Shown: piece by piece, positions 34,185 through 43,985 of the stretch
Numbering within the stretch: position 1 is the stretch's first letter
Layout: the number at the start of each line of letters is the position of its first letter
From: Metaclostridioides mangenotii
GTDB lineage: Bacteria; Bacillota; Clostridia; Peptostreptococcales; Peptostreptococcaceae
Assembly: GCF_017873185.1 (NCBI RefSeq)
Contig: NZ_JAGGJX010000002.1
Location: 372,001 to 436,000 of the forward strand
Direction: 5' to 3'
DNA: 64,000 nt
Position numbers and translations under genes: made by a program
Notes under the pieces: generated by a model
Databases searched by the model: none
What the model was told of the DNA's origin: nothing
What the model saw: the letters and a program-made list of their open reading frames with translations, nothing else

Positions 34185-35600
34185 TTATACAGGAATCTTA
34201 TCAAAATCAATGCCGTTTAATACAAGCACATCGCCTAATTTAATCTTAGTAGAACCTTTAGGAACAATAGCTTTCTTATTTCGCTTAATCATAACTACTA
34301 GAATACTCTGAGGAATATTAGCTTCAGAAAGGGTCTTATTTACCCAAGGGCTGCTCTTTGTAATTTCAACTTCCATCAAATGAGTTAAAGATTCTTCTTC
34401 GTAGTCTGTAAATGTCTTGAATATAGATTCATTGTCATCTACAAGGTCTAATTTTCTAGCAAAAGTAGGTATTAAAGTACCTTGAACTAATACTGAGAAC
34501 AGCGCTACGAAAAATACTATATGAAATATATCCTGATTTAGGTTTATATTAAAAGAGACTGCGTATATTGCAAAAACAACTGATGCAGCACCTCTAAGTC
34601 CGACCCAAGATACGAATAGTTGATGCTTAATTGGGAACTTAAACCAACTAAGTATTGAGAAAGTTGCTATTGGTCTAGCAACGAATATCATAAATATCGA
34701 TACTATAACAGCTGGAGCTATTATTTTAGGTATTTCTGATGGGAAAGATAATAATCCTAACGTAAAGAACAACATTATCTGCATAATCCACGAAATCCCA
34801 TCAAAGAAGTGAAAAAGACTTCGTTTGTTAAGAATATTGCTATTTCCAACGATTATACCTATTAAGTATACACATATATATCCATTGCCACCGACTGTTT
34901 CACTTAGAGCGTACCCAAGTATTACTATTGCGGTTACTAGAATTGGATAAAGTCCATCTATTTCTAAATTTATTTTTTGAAGAGTAAAAACTGTAATTTT
35001 GGCGAGTATAAAGCCTATCAGAAGTCCAAATACTATTTGTGAAAATAACATTGATAAAACGGATGCTTCACCATTACCTAACATAAGAGAAACTATGATT
35101 ACAGTTAACATATATGAAATTGGATCGTTACTGCCACTTTCTATCTCAAGTAGAGATCCCAAGCCATCTTTTAGATTTAATTTTCTAGAACGCAAAATTG
35201 CGAATACTGATGCTGCATCTGTAGATGCAACGACTGAACCGATTAATAATCCCTCAAGAAGTGAAGTTTTTAAAACGAAATAACAGAACATACCGGTAAG
35301 TGACGCGGTAATTATAACTCCGAGTGTCGACATGAGTAATGCTGGAATAAATACAGGCTTTCCTGCTTTCCAATTGGTACCAAAACCACCGTAAAACATT
35401 ATAAATACTAAACCAAAAGAGCAAATTTGTCTCGATAATTCATAATCGCTAAAGTATATACCGACTATACCATCAGATCCAAATAGCATCCCGAGTATTA
35501 TAAATATTGCAAGAGTTGGTATACCGAACCTATAGAGCAGCTTGCTCGAGGCTATACATAAAAGTAAAATTATAGAACAAATAATCATTGCATAGATCAT
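34185..35600 (-). CDS. K+/H+ antiporter of the CPA1 (NhaP2/CvrA) type
   Basis: ATG 35600 follows GGGAGG by about 12 bases; an ATG at 35624 lies before that site. The roughly 471-aa protein has 12-13 helices of the Na+/H+ exchanger family, including TDAASVFAIL and ESGSNDPISYMLTV, the acidic ion-binding residues of CPA1 exchangers. SWVGLRGAASVVFAIYAV is the conserved RG helix. The C-terminal 80 residues form a TrkA-C (RCK-C) domain (EVEITKSSPWVNKTL...LGDVLVLNG) that usually senses nucleotides or ions. It probably exports K+ or Na+ for pH and osmotic balance. Monocistronic. Confidence 0.92.
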   Translation of the reverse strand: MIYAMIICSIILLLCIASSKLLYRFGIPTLAIFIILGMLFGSDGIVGIYFSDYELSRQICSFGLVFIMFYGGFGTNWKAGKPVFIPALLMSTLGVIITASLTGMFCYFVLKTSLLEGLLIGSVVASTDAASVFAILRSRKLNLKDGLGSLLEIESGSNDPISYMLTVIIVSLMLGNGEASVLSMLFSQIVFGLLIGFILAKITVFTLQKINLEIDGLYPILVTAIVILGYALSETVGGNGYICVYLIGIIVGNSNILNKRSLFHFFDGISWIMQIMLFFTLGLLSFPSEIPKIIAPAVIVSIFMIFVARPIATFSILSWFKFPIKHQLFVSWVGLRGAASVVFAIYAVSFNINLNQDIFHIVFFVALFSVLVQGTLIPTFARKLDLVDDNESIFKTFTDYEEESLTHLMEVEITKSSPWVNKTLSEANIPQSILVVMIKRNKKAIVPKGSTKIKLGDVLVLNGIDFDKIPV

Positions 35601-35833
35601 TTTTCTATCAATCCTCCCAACCATTTTAAATTTTCTAGGTTTATTTTATGCTAAAAAAGAATTAGGATTTTTTAACTTATTGCTTAAATTAAATAAAACC
35701 TATAATATAATTATATGTGTATGTTAAGTGTATATCAATAGTTAATATTTTTTAATTATGCAATTAACAAATATATTTAAGGGTATAAAAAATAAAGAGT
35801 GCATTGATATAACTAAATTTGGGGAGGTAATAA

Positions 35834-37150
35834 ATGTTTGAAAATATTCTTTCAATTGGGAACATAAATTTTTTTCTTGTATTTGTCGAAGGTATAATAT
35901 CGTTTTTTTCACCTTGTGTGATTCCACTTATACCTATATACATGAGTTATTTGGCTGGTAATGCTAAAAAAGAAGATTTAAATGGCAATATTACATATGA
36001 AAGGGGCAAAGTGTTATTTCACACATTGTTCTTTGTGCTAGGTATTTCAGTTTCATTTTTCATATTGGGGCTTTCATTTTCTGCACTAGGTAGATTTTTT
36101 AGCGACAATAAGCTGATATTTAGTAGAATTGGCGGGATTATAATTATAGTACTAGGTTTGATTCAAATAGGATTTATAAATTTCAATTTTTTAAATAGGA
36201 ATTTTAAGATAAATATAAATCAAAACTTAAGGAAAATGAATCCGATCGTTGCATTTATTATGGGATTCACATTTAGTTTTGCGTGGACTCCATGTGTTGG
36301 GCCGGTATTATCTTCAGTACTTATACTAGCTTCAAGTGCAAAGAGTGCTATTGCTGGAAATGTACTAGTTTTGGTATACACAATAGGTTTTATAATACCT
36401 TTTATATTTTTAGGATTATTTACAACACAAGCTCTACAATTTATAGATAAAAAGAAACATATAGTAAAGTACACTATTAAAATTGGAGGAGTTATCCTTA
36501 TAATAATGGGGGTTATGACTTACACAGGTTGGATAAATTCTTTAACAGGATATCTAAATACCAATACCAACCAATCAAATATATCTCAGAAATCAGATAA
36601 AAACGATACTAATGGTAGCAATAAGAATGATAGCAATACAGAAAATAAAGATGATAAAAATAATTCAGATAGCCAGAACGGCGTAGCTGATTCGAATAGT
36701 GATGAAGCAGAGCCGGGTGAGATGCCTGCATTTGATTTTACACTTTTAGATCAAAATGGAAAAGAACATAAACTATCTGATTACAAAGGAAAAGTAGTGT
36801 TTTTAAACTTCTGGGCGACATGGTGCCCTCCTTGTAAAGAAGAGATGCCGCATATAGAAGAGCTATACAAGGAATACAACTTAAATAAAGAAGAGGTTGT
36901 TATTCTCGGAGTAACAGGGACTCACGATCAGAGTGAAAAAGATGTTTTTGACTACTTAGATCAAAACAACTACACTTTCCCAACTGTTATTGACAAAACG
37001 GGTGAGGTTTTTGATAATTACAACATCAACTCATATCCGACAACTTTTATGATAGATAAAGATGGAAAAATATATGGTTATACAGTTGGAGCATTAAATA
37101 AAGACATCATGAAACAGATAATTGGGCAGACATTAGAAAGTAAGAAGTAA
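35834..37150 (+). CDS. CcdA-TlpA fusion: thiol electron carrier and thioredoxin-like protein
   Basis: The 438-aa protein joins two normally separate proteins. Residues 1-230 are a six-helix CcdA domain with the paired cysteines in FFSPCVIPLIPIYMSYLAG and FAWTPCVGPVLSSVL. A low-complexity Asn/Asp/Ser/Lys linker (about 242-290) follows. The C-terminal domain (about 295-438) is a ResA/TlpA thioredoxin-like domain with active site FWATWCPPCKEE, cis-proline region YPTTFMIDKDG and an exported orientation. The fusion would pass electrons from cytosolic thioredoxin to its own external reductase domain, reducing extracytoplasmic disulfides. Such fusions exist in some anaerobes. It has a GGGGAGG site and appears monocistronic. 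Confidence 0.93.
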   Translation: MFENILSIGNINFFLVFVEGIISFFSPCVIPLIPIYMSYLAGNAKKEDLNGNITYERGKVLFHTLFFVLGISVSFFILGLSFSALGRFFSDNKLIFSRIGGIIIIVLGLIQIGFINFNFLNRNFKININQNLRKMNPIVAFIMGFTFSFAWTPCVGPVLSSVLILASSAKSAIAGNVLVLVYTIGFIIPFIFLGLFTTQALQFIDKKKHIVKYTIKIGGVILIIMGVMTYTGWINSLTGYLNTNTNQSNISQKSDKNDTNGSNKNDSNTENKDDKNNSDSQNGVADSNSDEAEPGEMPAFDFTLLDQNGKEHKLSDYKGKVVFLNFWATWCPPCKEEMPHIEELYKEYNLNKEEVVILGVTGTHDQSEKDVFDYLDQNNYTFPTVIDKTGEVFDNYNINSYPTTFMIDKDGKIYGYTVGALNKDIMKQIIGQTLESKK

Positions 37151-37230
37151 TAAGAAATAAGAAGCAGTATAAAGAGAAGAAACCATACGTAATAAAGGAT
37201 AAAAAGAAATAAAAAGTAAAACGCAATAAA

Positions 37231-37330
37231 TTGACTTTGTTATTTCTGTATGGTAAAATTTATAAGATTAAACAAATTGTGGCTTGGGATTTTTAAGAGA
37301 TTAGGGGGAAGTCGACTCTATCTCTTTTTT
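37231..37330 (+). promoter_or_regulatory. Promoter and attenuator-like hairpin upstream of the ABC exporter pair
   Basis: TTGACT (37231-37236), a 17-bp spacer and TAAAAT (37254-37259) form a good promoter. About 30 bases into the transcript, AAGAGAT (37295-37301) and ATCTCTT (37320-37326) can pair and are followed by TTTTTT, 80 bp before the first coding start. A terminator between promoter and gene suggests attenuation. No leader frame with a ribosome site was found. Confidence 0.55.
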
Positions 37331-37409
37331 TGTAGTTGGAATACGGATAACTTAAGTACATATATAGGCAGTTTAAGTGAAATATTAAATTAGAGAGAGG
37401 AGTTGTAAG

Positions 37410-39137
37410 ATGAAGTTAATATTAAAATATCTCAAGAATTATAAACTTTTAATAGCAGCTAACTTTGTTGGAGTATTTAGTTTTGCACTTGTTGAACTAG
37501 GAATTCCTACAGTACTTGCTAAAATCATAGACAATGGAATAACTAATGGAGATATTTCTTATATAAAGAAGATGATATTAGTAATGATACTTATATCGTT
37601 AGTCGGTGGGTTCGGTAGTATACTGTTAGGATACTGTTCATCTAAAGTATCTACAGGTATCGCTAGAGACATAAGAAATAACATATTTGAGAAATCACAA
37701 GAATTTTCACATACTGAGTACAACAAATTTGGAGTTTCATCGATGATAGTTAGGACTACAAACGATGTATACCAACTTCAAAACTTTGTAAATATTCTAC
37801 TCAGACTGGCTTTTCTTACACCAATAGTATTTTTGATAAGTATCATTATGACATTTATCACAAGTGCTCAGCTATCATTAATCATTATGGCTACAATACC
37901 TTTTATATTCCTTGGTGTGTTAATTATAGCAAAAATTTCTCATAAAATATCTGATAATCAGCAAAAGAGTCTCGATAAATTAAACAGAATTTTAAGAGAA
38001 AATCTAACTGGTATCAGAGTTATTAGGGCTTTTAGAAAAGATAAATACGAAACAGAAAGATTTGCAGAAACAAACGAGTACTATGCAAAGGTATCAAAAA
38101 AGTTATTTAGACTTATGGCAATTACTCAACCAGCGTTTTTCTTAATTTTAAACGTTGCAATACTTGCAGTATTCTGGGTATCGAGTGGAAAAATAAATAA
38201 TGGAACACTACAAGTCGGACAATTAGTAGCATTTTTGGAGTATTTATTCCACGCTATGTTCTCAATAATGTTGTTTTCTATGGTGTTTATCATGTATCCT
38301 AGAGCAGCTGTATCAGCGAGTAGGATTCAGGAGCTACTTGAAGCAGATCCGCTTATCAAAAATCCAGAAAATGGTGTAAAAGAGACAGAAATCAAAGGAC
38401 TACTTGAGTTTAATAATGTTACATTTGCGTATCCAGATGGAGAGGCTGATGTATTAAAAAATGTATCGTTTACAGCAAAAGCAGGAGAAACGGTAGCATT
38501 TATAGGAAGTACAGGAAGTGGAAAGAGTTCGCTTATAAACTTAATACCTAGATTTTACGATGTTACAGATGGCAGTATAAAAGTAGATGGCGTAGATGTA
38601 AGAGAGTACGATATACATGCTCTTAGGGAAAAGATAGGATTTATACCACAGAAAGCTTTATTGTTCTCTGGAAGTATAGAAAGCAATATAAGATTTGGTA
38701 AAAAAAATGCAGATGAAAACGAAATTAAGTATTCAGCTAAAGTAGCTCAGGCGTACGACTTTATAAAACGCAAACCTAAAAAGTTCGATGAAGAATTGAG
38801 TGAAGGTGGAGCAAACGTATCTGGAGGTCAAAAACAAAGACTTTCTATTGCGAGAGCTTTAGTGAGAAAAGCAGAAATATATGTATTTGACGACAGCTTC
38901 TCAGCACTTGATTTTAAGACTGATTCTGTACTTAGAGCTAGATTAAAAGAAGAAACTAGAGATTCAGTAGTACTTATAGTCGCTCAGAGAATAAGTTCTA
39001 TAATGGATGCTGATAAAATAATAGTTTTAGATGAGGGAGAAGTAGTATCGATTGGAACACATAAAGAACTTCTTAAAAATTCGAAAATATACTACGAAAT
39101 AGCTACATCACAACTTAAAAAGGAGGAATTGGGTTAA
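37410..39137 (+). CDS. ABC multidrug exporter half-transporter, degenerate-site subunit
   Basis: The 575-aa protein has an ABC exporter type I membrane domain (six helices, about 1-310) and a nucleotide-binding domain: Walker A GSTGSGKSS, signature VSGGQKQRLSIARAL, Walker B IYVFDDSFSALD. The residue after Walker B is Asp, not the catalytic Glu, and the switch histidine is Gln (VAQRIS). With the next gene it forms a heterodimer with one active and one degenerate ATP site, as in BmrCD/LmrCD multidrug exporters. The start overlaps no gene; its stop codon shares bases with the next start. Confidence 0.93.
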   Translation: MKLILKYLKNYKLLIAANFVGVFSFALVELGIPTVLAKIIDNGITNGDISYIKKMILVMILISLVGGFGSILLGYCSSKVSTGIARDIRNNIFEKSQEFSHTEYNKFGVSSMIVRTTNDVYQLQNFVNILLRLAFLTPIVFLISIIMTFITSAQLSLIIMATIPFIFLGVLIIAKISHKISDNQQKSLDKLNRILRENLTGIRVIRAFRKDKYETERFAETNEYYAKVSKKLFRLMAITQPAFFLILNVAILAVFWVSSGKINNGTLQVGQLVAFLEYLFHAMFSIMLFSMVFIMYPRAAVSASRIQELLEADPLIKNPENGVKETEIKGLLEFNNVTFAYPDGEADVLKNVSFTAKAGETVAFIGSTGSGKSSLINLIPRFYDVTDGSIKVDGVDVREYDIHALREKIGFIPQKALLFSGSIESNIRFGKKNADENEIKYSAKVAQAYDFIKRKPKKFDEELSEGGANVSGGQKQRLSIARALVRKAEIYVFDDSFSALDFKTDSVLRARLKEETRDSVVLIVAQRISSIMDADKIIVLDEGEVVSIGTHKELLKNSKIYYEIATSQLKKEELG

Positions 39138-40960
39138 TGAAAAAAGTAAAACACTTTGGTTCAACTTATAAAAAAATATCTCCTTTCATAAAACCCTACA
39201 GATTTTCATTTTTAGTTGCGATATTTTTCGTAATTACTTCGGCAATTTTGAATTCGATCGACCCTAGAATAGAGGGAATGATAACTACTCAACTAGCTAA
39301 AGATGCAATAAATATATACAAGGGTGTAGAAGGAGCTTCGGTTAATTTCACATATATTTTAAAAATAATGGGGATATTAGCTGCAATTTATATAGTAAAA
39401 GCAATACTAAACTACAGTGCAGGATGTCTACTTGCAAATGCGATCCAAAGCAGTATAAGAGATCTTAGAACTGCAGTTGAAAGTAAAATAAGAAGGCTTC
39501 CAATAAGTTATTTTGATAAAAATAGTCTAGGGGATGTACTAAGTCGTGTATCAAACGATATTGATACTATATCAAATGCCTTTCAACAGAGTTTCATACA
39601 GATAGTCAACGGAATACTAGTATTTTCATTGGCAATAGGGATGATGTTTACTATCAATGTAAAGATGGCGCTTTTTACATTGCTAATAATACCGTTAAGT
39701 TACTTTATATCTAGATTTATAGTTAAGAAATCACAAACCCAGTTTAACGATCAACAAGATGCACTTGGTGTTTTAAATGGAAAAGTGCAGGAGATGTACA
39801 CTGGATTTAATGAAATAAAATTATACGGTAAAGAAGAAGATGCTATAGAAGAATTTAAAGAAGCAAATAACAATCTTCGTAATTACGGATTTAAAGCTCA
39901 GTTTATATCGAGTTTGATGAATCCACTTATATCTTTACTAACTTACTTTGGAATAGTTGCTGTTTCGTTTGTAGGATCATTAAATGTTATATCAGGAAGC
40001 CTTTCTATAGGTAACTTACAAGCATTTATTCGTTATATTTGGCAAATTAACCAACCTCTTTCACAAGTAACTCAATTATCTACAATAATTCAATCTGCAT
40101 ATGCAGCTATTAATAGAGTTCTTGAGATACTTGAAGAAGAAGAGATGACAGAAGATGTACAAACCAATGAAGATGTGACTAAATTACAAGGAAATGTAAG
40201 CTTTGAGCATGTTCAGTTTGGTTATAAAGACGATAATTTACTTATAACAGACTTAAATGCCGAAGTTAAAAGTGGTCAGATGGTAGCAATCGTAGGTCCA
40301 ACTGGAGCAGGTAAAACGACTTTAATAAACTTACTTATGAGATTTTACGATGTAAAAGGTGGAGCTATCAAAATCGATGGAATTGACATTAGAGACCTGC
40401 CTAGAGAAGATTTAAGATCTCTATTCGGTATGGTTCTTCAAGATACTTGGTTATTTAGTGGTTCAATATATGAAAATATTGAGTACGGAAGATTTGGAGC
40501 GACTAAGGAAGAAATTGTAGAAGCTGCGAAAAGAGCTAATGTACACCACTTTATCAAGACTCTTCCAGATGGTTACAATATGCTAATAAATGAAGAAGGA
40601 TCTAATATTTCAATTGGTGAGAAACAATTGCTTACTATAGCAAGAGCATTCTTGTCAAATCCTTCAATACTTATATTAGATGAAGCTACAAGTTCGGTGG
40701 ATACAAGATTAGAAATAATGCTTCAAGAGGCTATGAAGAACATTATGAAGGGCAGAACTAGCTTCGTTATCGCTCATAGGCTTTCTACTATTAGAAATGC
40801 TGATTTGATCCTAGTTATGGATCAGGGAAGTATAATAGAGCAAGGGACTCACGATGAGTTGATAGCTAAAGGCGGGTTCTACGAGAATCTTTACAACAGT
40901 CAATTTGCTGGGAAATCGGATGAGAGTAAATTAGAAAATAATAAATTAGATAAAAAATAA
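39137..40960 (+). CDS. ABC multidrug exporter half-transporter, catalytic subunit
   Basis: The 607-aa partner has a six-helix exporter domain (about 20-330) and a nucleotide-binding domain with Walker A GPTGAGKTTL, Walker B ILILDEATSSVD (catalytic Glu present) and switch His in FVIAHRLST. Its signature is altered to ISIGEKQLLTIARA. It therefore supplies Walker A/B/H of the working site while its partner supplies the intact signature; the second composite site is degenerate. Translation is coupled to the upstream subunit (overlapping stop/start at 39137). This arrangement is diagnostic of heterodimeric drug or peptide exporters. Confidence 0.94.
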   Translation: MKKVKHFGSTYKKISPFIKPYRFSFLVAIFFVITSAILNSIDPRIEGMITTQLAKDAINIYKGVEGASVNFTYILKIMGILAAIYIVKAILNYSAGCLLANAIQSSIRDLRTAVESKIRRLPISYFDKNSLGDVLSRVSNDIDTISNAFQQSFIQIVNGILVFSLAIGMMFTINVKMALFTLLIIPLSYFISRFIVKKSQTQFNDQQDALGVLNGKVQEMYTGFNEIKLYGKEEDAIEEFKEANNNLRNYGFKAQFISSLMNPLISLLTYFGIVAVSFVGSLNVISGSLSIGNLQAFIRYIWQINQPLSQVTQLSTIIQSAYAAINRVLEILEEEEMTEDVQTNEDVTKLQGNVSFEHVQFGYKDDNLLITDLNAEVKSGQMVAIVGPTGAGKTTLINLLMRFYDVKGGAIKIDGIDIRDLPREDLRSLFGMVLQDTWLFSGSIYENIEYGRFGATKEEIVEAAKRANVHHFIKTLPDGYNMLINEEGSNISIGEKQLLTIARAFLSNPSILILDEATSSVDTRLEIMLQEAMKNIMKGRTSFVIAHRLSTIRNADLILVMDQGSIIEQGTHDELIAKGGFYENLYNSQFAGKSDESKLENNKLDKK

Positions 40961-40975
40961 TAGACGTATAAATAA

Positions 40976-41033
40976 GGTCAGGTAGCTTGATACAGATATG
41001 TATCAAAAGCTTCCTGACCATTTATTTTTTTGA
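40976..41033 (+). terminator. Terminator of the ABC exporter operon
   Basis: GGTCAGGTAGCTTGATAC (40976-40993) and GTATCAAAAGCTTCCTGACC (41000-41019) form a long, slightly imperfect stem followed by TTTATTTTTTT. Transcription from the minus-strand anti-sigma gene ends nearby. Confidence 0.85.
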
Positions 41034-41055
41034 ATTAGTTATTTATATTAAACTG

Positions 41056-42120
41056 CTATTTATTTGTTGATAGTTTTGTTAAGTCTATTGTAAAGACCTC
41101 TCCTACTTTTTTGTATTCTGATTGATCTGGCATTTTTCCGCTTGATTCTGGCATTTTGACAGCGTAAGGTGTTAGTGTTAACGATTTAGCGTCTTTGTTT
41201 AAGTTTGAATCTAGATTGGAATATTCGAACATACCTCCTTCTTGGTTACCTGTTACAAATTCAAATGTAACATCATTTCCTAAATCATCTTTACCAATTA
41301 AATTCATATCATATCCATTTATACTTTTTTTATCGAATGTAAAATATATTTTTTGTCCAAGGCTGTTACTTGTGAATTTCTCAAGTTTTATTTTATGATC
41401 TTTAGATACATTTATCTTTTTATCTAAAGTTAAAGCCTGAGTGTCTTTCTTTAATTCCGTTCCATTAGTTTTAAATTTAAATACCCACGGACCACTGTAT
41501 TCTTTGTCATCAATAGAGATTTTATCAAAGACTATTTTTACATTTATATCACCAGCTTCAGGTACCGATGTTAGGTTGTAATTAATAATTTCTTGATGTG
41601 TATATTCGTCTATACCTTGACCTGAACCGCGCGCTCCTTCTGAGATATCTTTTCCGTTGATGGATATACTTGCAGATGAAAATAAGTAGTCTTTAATTTT
41701 TTCAGTACTTGAGAAGCTAGTTGAAACAACTAGAAACTTGTCGTCTAATATAACTTCATTTAATTTAACTGTGATTCCATCTTTAGTAATTTCTTTATTT
41801 ACAACTGTACTGTATTTGTCTAAATTTTCATCCAAGCCCATGAATGACGCCATGTTGGATACAAATATATTGATGCTAGCCCACGCACGTCCACCTGAGT
41901 TGCTAGCTAAAAGAGATACTGATAAAATTAATACTGATGCAGCCACTGCAACTTTCTTAAAGTTTTTATTTTTCTTATTCCTATTGTTTAAGCTTTTCTT
42001 AAAATTCTTTTTGACCTTTTTTGTTTCTATATCTGTAAAATCGTTTTGATCTAATTCATCTAAATCTATTTCTGTTTCATTAAGTAGGTATAATAAATCT
42101 TTATTTATATCGTTTTTCAT
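41056..42120 (-). CDS. DUF4179-type membrane anti-sigma factor
   Basis: ATG 42120 follows CTAGGAGGATATAAA; the ATG at 42141 lies before that site. The roughly 354-aa protein has an acidic cytoplasmic N-terminus (about 1-40), a Lys/Asn-rich stretch, one membrane helix (about 58-75) and a large exported region with the DUF4179 domain (FVSNMASFMGLDENLDKYSTVVNKEITKDGITVKL-like, residues about 85-170). This is the pattern of single-pass anti-sigma regulators. The start lies 1 bp after the stop of the adjacent sigma factor, so the pair is co-translated. The exported part probably senses envelope stress or is cleaved by proteolysis; that is inference. Confidence 0.85.
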   Translation of the reverse strand: MKNDINKDLLYLLNETEIDLDELDQNDFTDIETKKVKKNFKKSLNNRNKKNKNFKKVAVAASVLILSVSLLASNSGGRAWASINIFVSNMASFMGLDENLDKYSTVVNKEITKDGITVKLNEVILDDKFLVVSTSFSSTEKIKDYLFSSASISINGKDISEGARGSGQGIDEYTHQEIINYNLTSVPEAGDINVKIVFDKISIDDKEYSGPWVFKFKTNGTELKKDTQALTLDKKINVSKDHKIKLEKFTSNSLGQKIYFTFDKKSINGYDMNLIGKDDLGNDVTFEFVTGNQEGGMFEYSNLDSNLNKDAKSLTLTPYAVKMPESSGKMPDQSEYKKVGEVFTIDLTKLSTNK

Positions 42121-42121
42121 T

Positions 42122-42679
42122 TTATATCCTCCTAGTTTCAATATCTTGTATTGTGTTTTTTAGTTTTTTCTTTCCCCTTGACAACCTATTGTAAAGAATG
42201 CTTTTTGAAATTCTAAGCTCTTCACTGATCTCATCGAAGTCTTTCTCTTCTAAATAAACCATTAGAAAAATCTTTTTATCTTCAGGTTTAAGAGGTGCTA
42301 GTAATTTCTCTAGATTATTTTGAACATCTTTCTCTAAAACTTTTTCAAGTAAGTTTTCAGGTGAAACAAGTTCAGTATTTTCAATATTTTCATCCTTTAA
42401 GTTTTTTAAGTATTTTCTCTGGTAGTCTATTGATTTGTATTTTGATATAGCAGCTACCCAGTTTTTAAATGAATTTTTATCTTCGTCAAATGAATCTATA
42501 TTATCCCAGATTGCGAGCAAGATATCGTTTATACATTCCTCTTGATGTCCGATAAGATTGTAGAGTGATTTTTTTACTGTAGATTTTATTATCCAACCGT
42601 AGTTGTCGATTACAAAATATAAGGCCTTTTCATTTTTATTTCTTAATTCTGAAATAAAATTGTTTTCATGAATTTTCAT
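42122..42679 (-). CDS. ECF-type RNA polymerase sigma factor
   Basis: ATG 42679 is preferred because CTGGAGGAAAAA precedes it; a TTG at 42697 lies upstream. The roughly 185-aa protein has region 2 (HEECINDILLAIWDNIDSFDEDKNSFKNWVAAISKYKSIDYQRK, about 52-90) and region 4 (KKIFLMVYLEEKDFDEISEELRISKSILYNRLSRGKKKL, about 136-175) of ECF sigma-70 factors, with a short linker. It pairs with the DUF4179 protein immediately downstream on the same strand. ECF members usually autoregulate; no obvious ECF promoter was identified by eye. Confidence 0.9.
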   Translation of the reverse strand: MKIHENNFISELRNKNEKALYFVIDNYGWIIKSTVKKSLYNLIGHQEECINDILLAIWDNIDSFDEDKNSFKNWVAAISKYKSIDYQRKYLKNLKDENIENTELVSPENLLEKVLEKDVQNNLEKLLAPLKPEDKKIFLMVYLEEKDFDEISEELRISKSILYNRLSRGKKKLKNTIQDIETRRI

Positions 42680-42924
42680 TTTTTCCTCCAGTTCCAATAA
42701 GCTTATTTATGTATTTGTCTATTAATACGAATTCAATCGCAAGAATCTATCAATTTTAGAAAAATAAATTAAAATTGTTTTGAATATATTTAAAACATTT
42801 TAATTTATATTTATTTATAATATTAATATATAAATGCCGATTTACATATAGTTTTATAACGATGCAGAAAATAAATTTCTATAAAATTATTAAAAAGACT
42901 ATTAATATGAGAAGAGGAGTTAAG

Positions 42925-43863
42925 TTGATTAGACTATTAAAAAGGATTCTGACTGCATTTATGCTGTCTTTTTTGACTATCGCAATCGGTATCAGTGTAT
43001 ATGCTGAACAAAGCAAATATGAATATGTGGTTTTGGGAGATTCAATTTCAACTGGAGTAGGCCTAAAAGATAAAGAAAAGCAGAAATTTTCAAAAAAACT
43101 TGCGAAAAGTATAAATAAAAGGTCGATTAATTTAGCTGTAAATGGAATAGATAGCAGTGACTTAGTTGATATTTTTAGATCTAATGATAAGGATATAAAC
43201 AGATATATAAGGAGTTCTGAAGTTATAACTCTATCAATTGGTGGAAATAATCTATTACAACCTCTAATGTATTCAATTAAAGAATCTCTTGGTTTGTCTG
43301 ATAATGCCTCATCCTATGAGATTGAAAGGGCTGTTAGATTAAATCCAGAACCCCTCGTAGATTTACTTACACCTGAAGGTTTGAGATCGCCAGAAGTAAC
43401 TGGGAAATTAAAGGATGGGCTTAGAGAGTTTGACAGAGACTTCCCTATAATTATAAAGCATATAAAAGATCAAAACCCAGAAGTAAAGTTAGTAGTACAA
43501 ACTTTATACAATCCGTTTACAGAAACTGCTATTTTAAAGCCAATGTCGAGTGTTGCAGACATATACATAAGTCAAATTAATCGTTCAATAAAACGAAATT
43601 CATATGAAAATAATTATTTGGTTGCAGATGTTTATAACGTATTTAAATCTAATAGCAGGGATGTAATGACTAATATGGCTTACTTTGATATTCATCCAAA
43701 CGAAAAAGGACAAAATGAGATATATAAAACTATATTAAGTGTAGTAGATGATAATATTCCCCAGGAAATACCGACAATTTCATCAGATAAAGAAAATGGC
43801 TTTGGTGAGATCTCAAAATATTGGAAAATCATATGTAGGAAGATAGGGGAGTTTTTCACTTAA
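42925..43863 (+). CDS. Secreted SGNH/GDSL-type esterase or lipase
   Basis: TTG 42925 is chosen because GAGGAG sits five bases before it and because it yields a clean signal peptide (RLLKRILTAFMLSFLTIAIGISVYA). The mature enzyme has the SGNH blocks: VVLGDSISTG (nucleophile Ser), the block II/III region LSIGGNN, and the terminal catalytic pair DIHPNEKGQ. The roughly 312-aa product is likely secreted and hydrolyses an ester on lipids or envelope glycans. The short basic C-terminus (WKIICRKIGEFF) is unusual and may associate with the membrane. It is divergent from the sigma/anti-sigma pair. Confidence 0.88.
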   Translation: MIRLLKRILTAFMLSFLTIAIGISVYAEQSKYEYVVLGDSISTGVGLKDKEKQKFSKKLAKSINKRSINLAVNGIDSSDLVDIFRSNDKDINRYIRSSEVITLSIGGNNLLQPLMYSIKESLGLSDNASSYEIERAVRLNPEPLVDLLTPEGLRSPEVTGKLKDGLREFDRDFPIIIKHIKDQNPEVKLVVQTLYNPFTETAILKPMSSVADIYISQINRSIKRNSYENNYLVADVYNVFKSNSRDVMTNMAYFDIHPNEKGQNEIYKTILSVVDDNIPQEIPTISSDKENGFGEISKYWKIICRKIGEFFT

Positions 43864-43985
43864 ATTAATATAGACTATAATCATTTTAAGATTTACAATT
43901 AACTAAAGACTAGATAATTACATAAGTTTTGATTATGTACTAAAATATATAGAATAAAATTATAGATGAACGACGGAGGATTACA

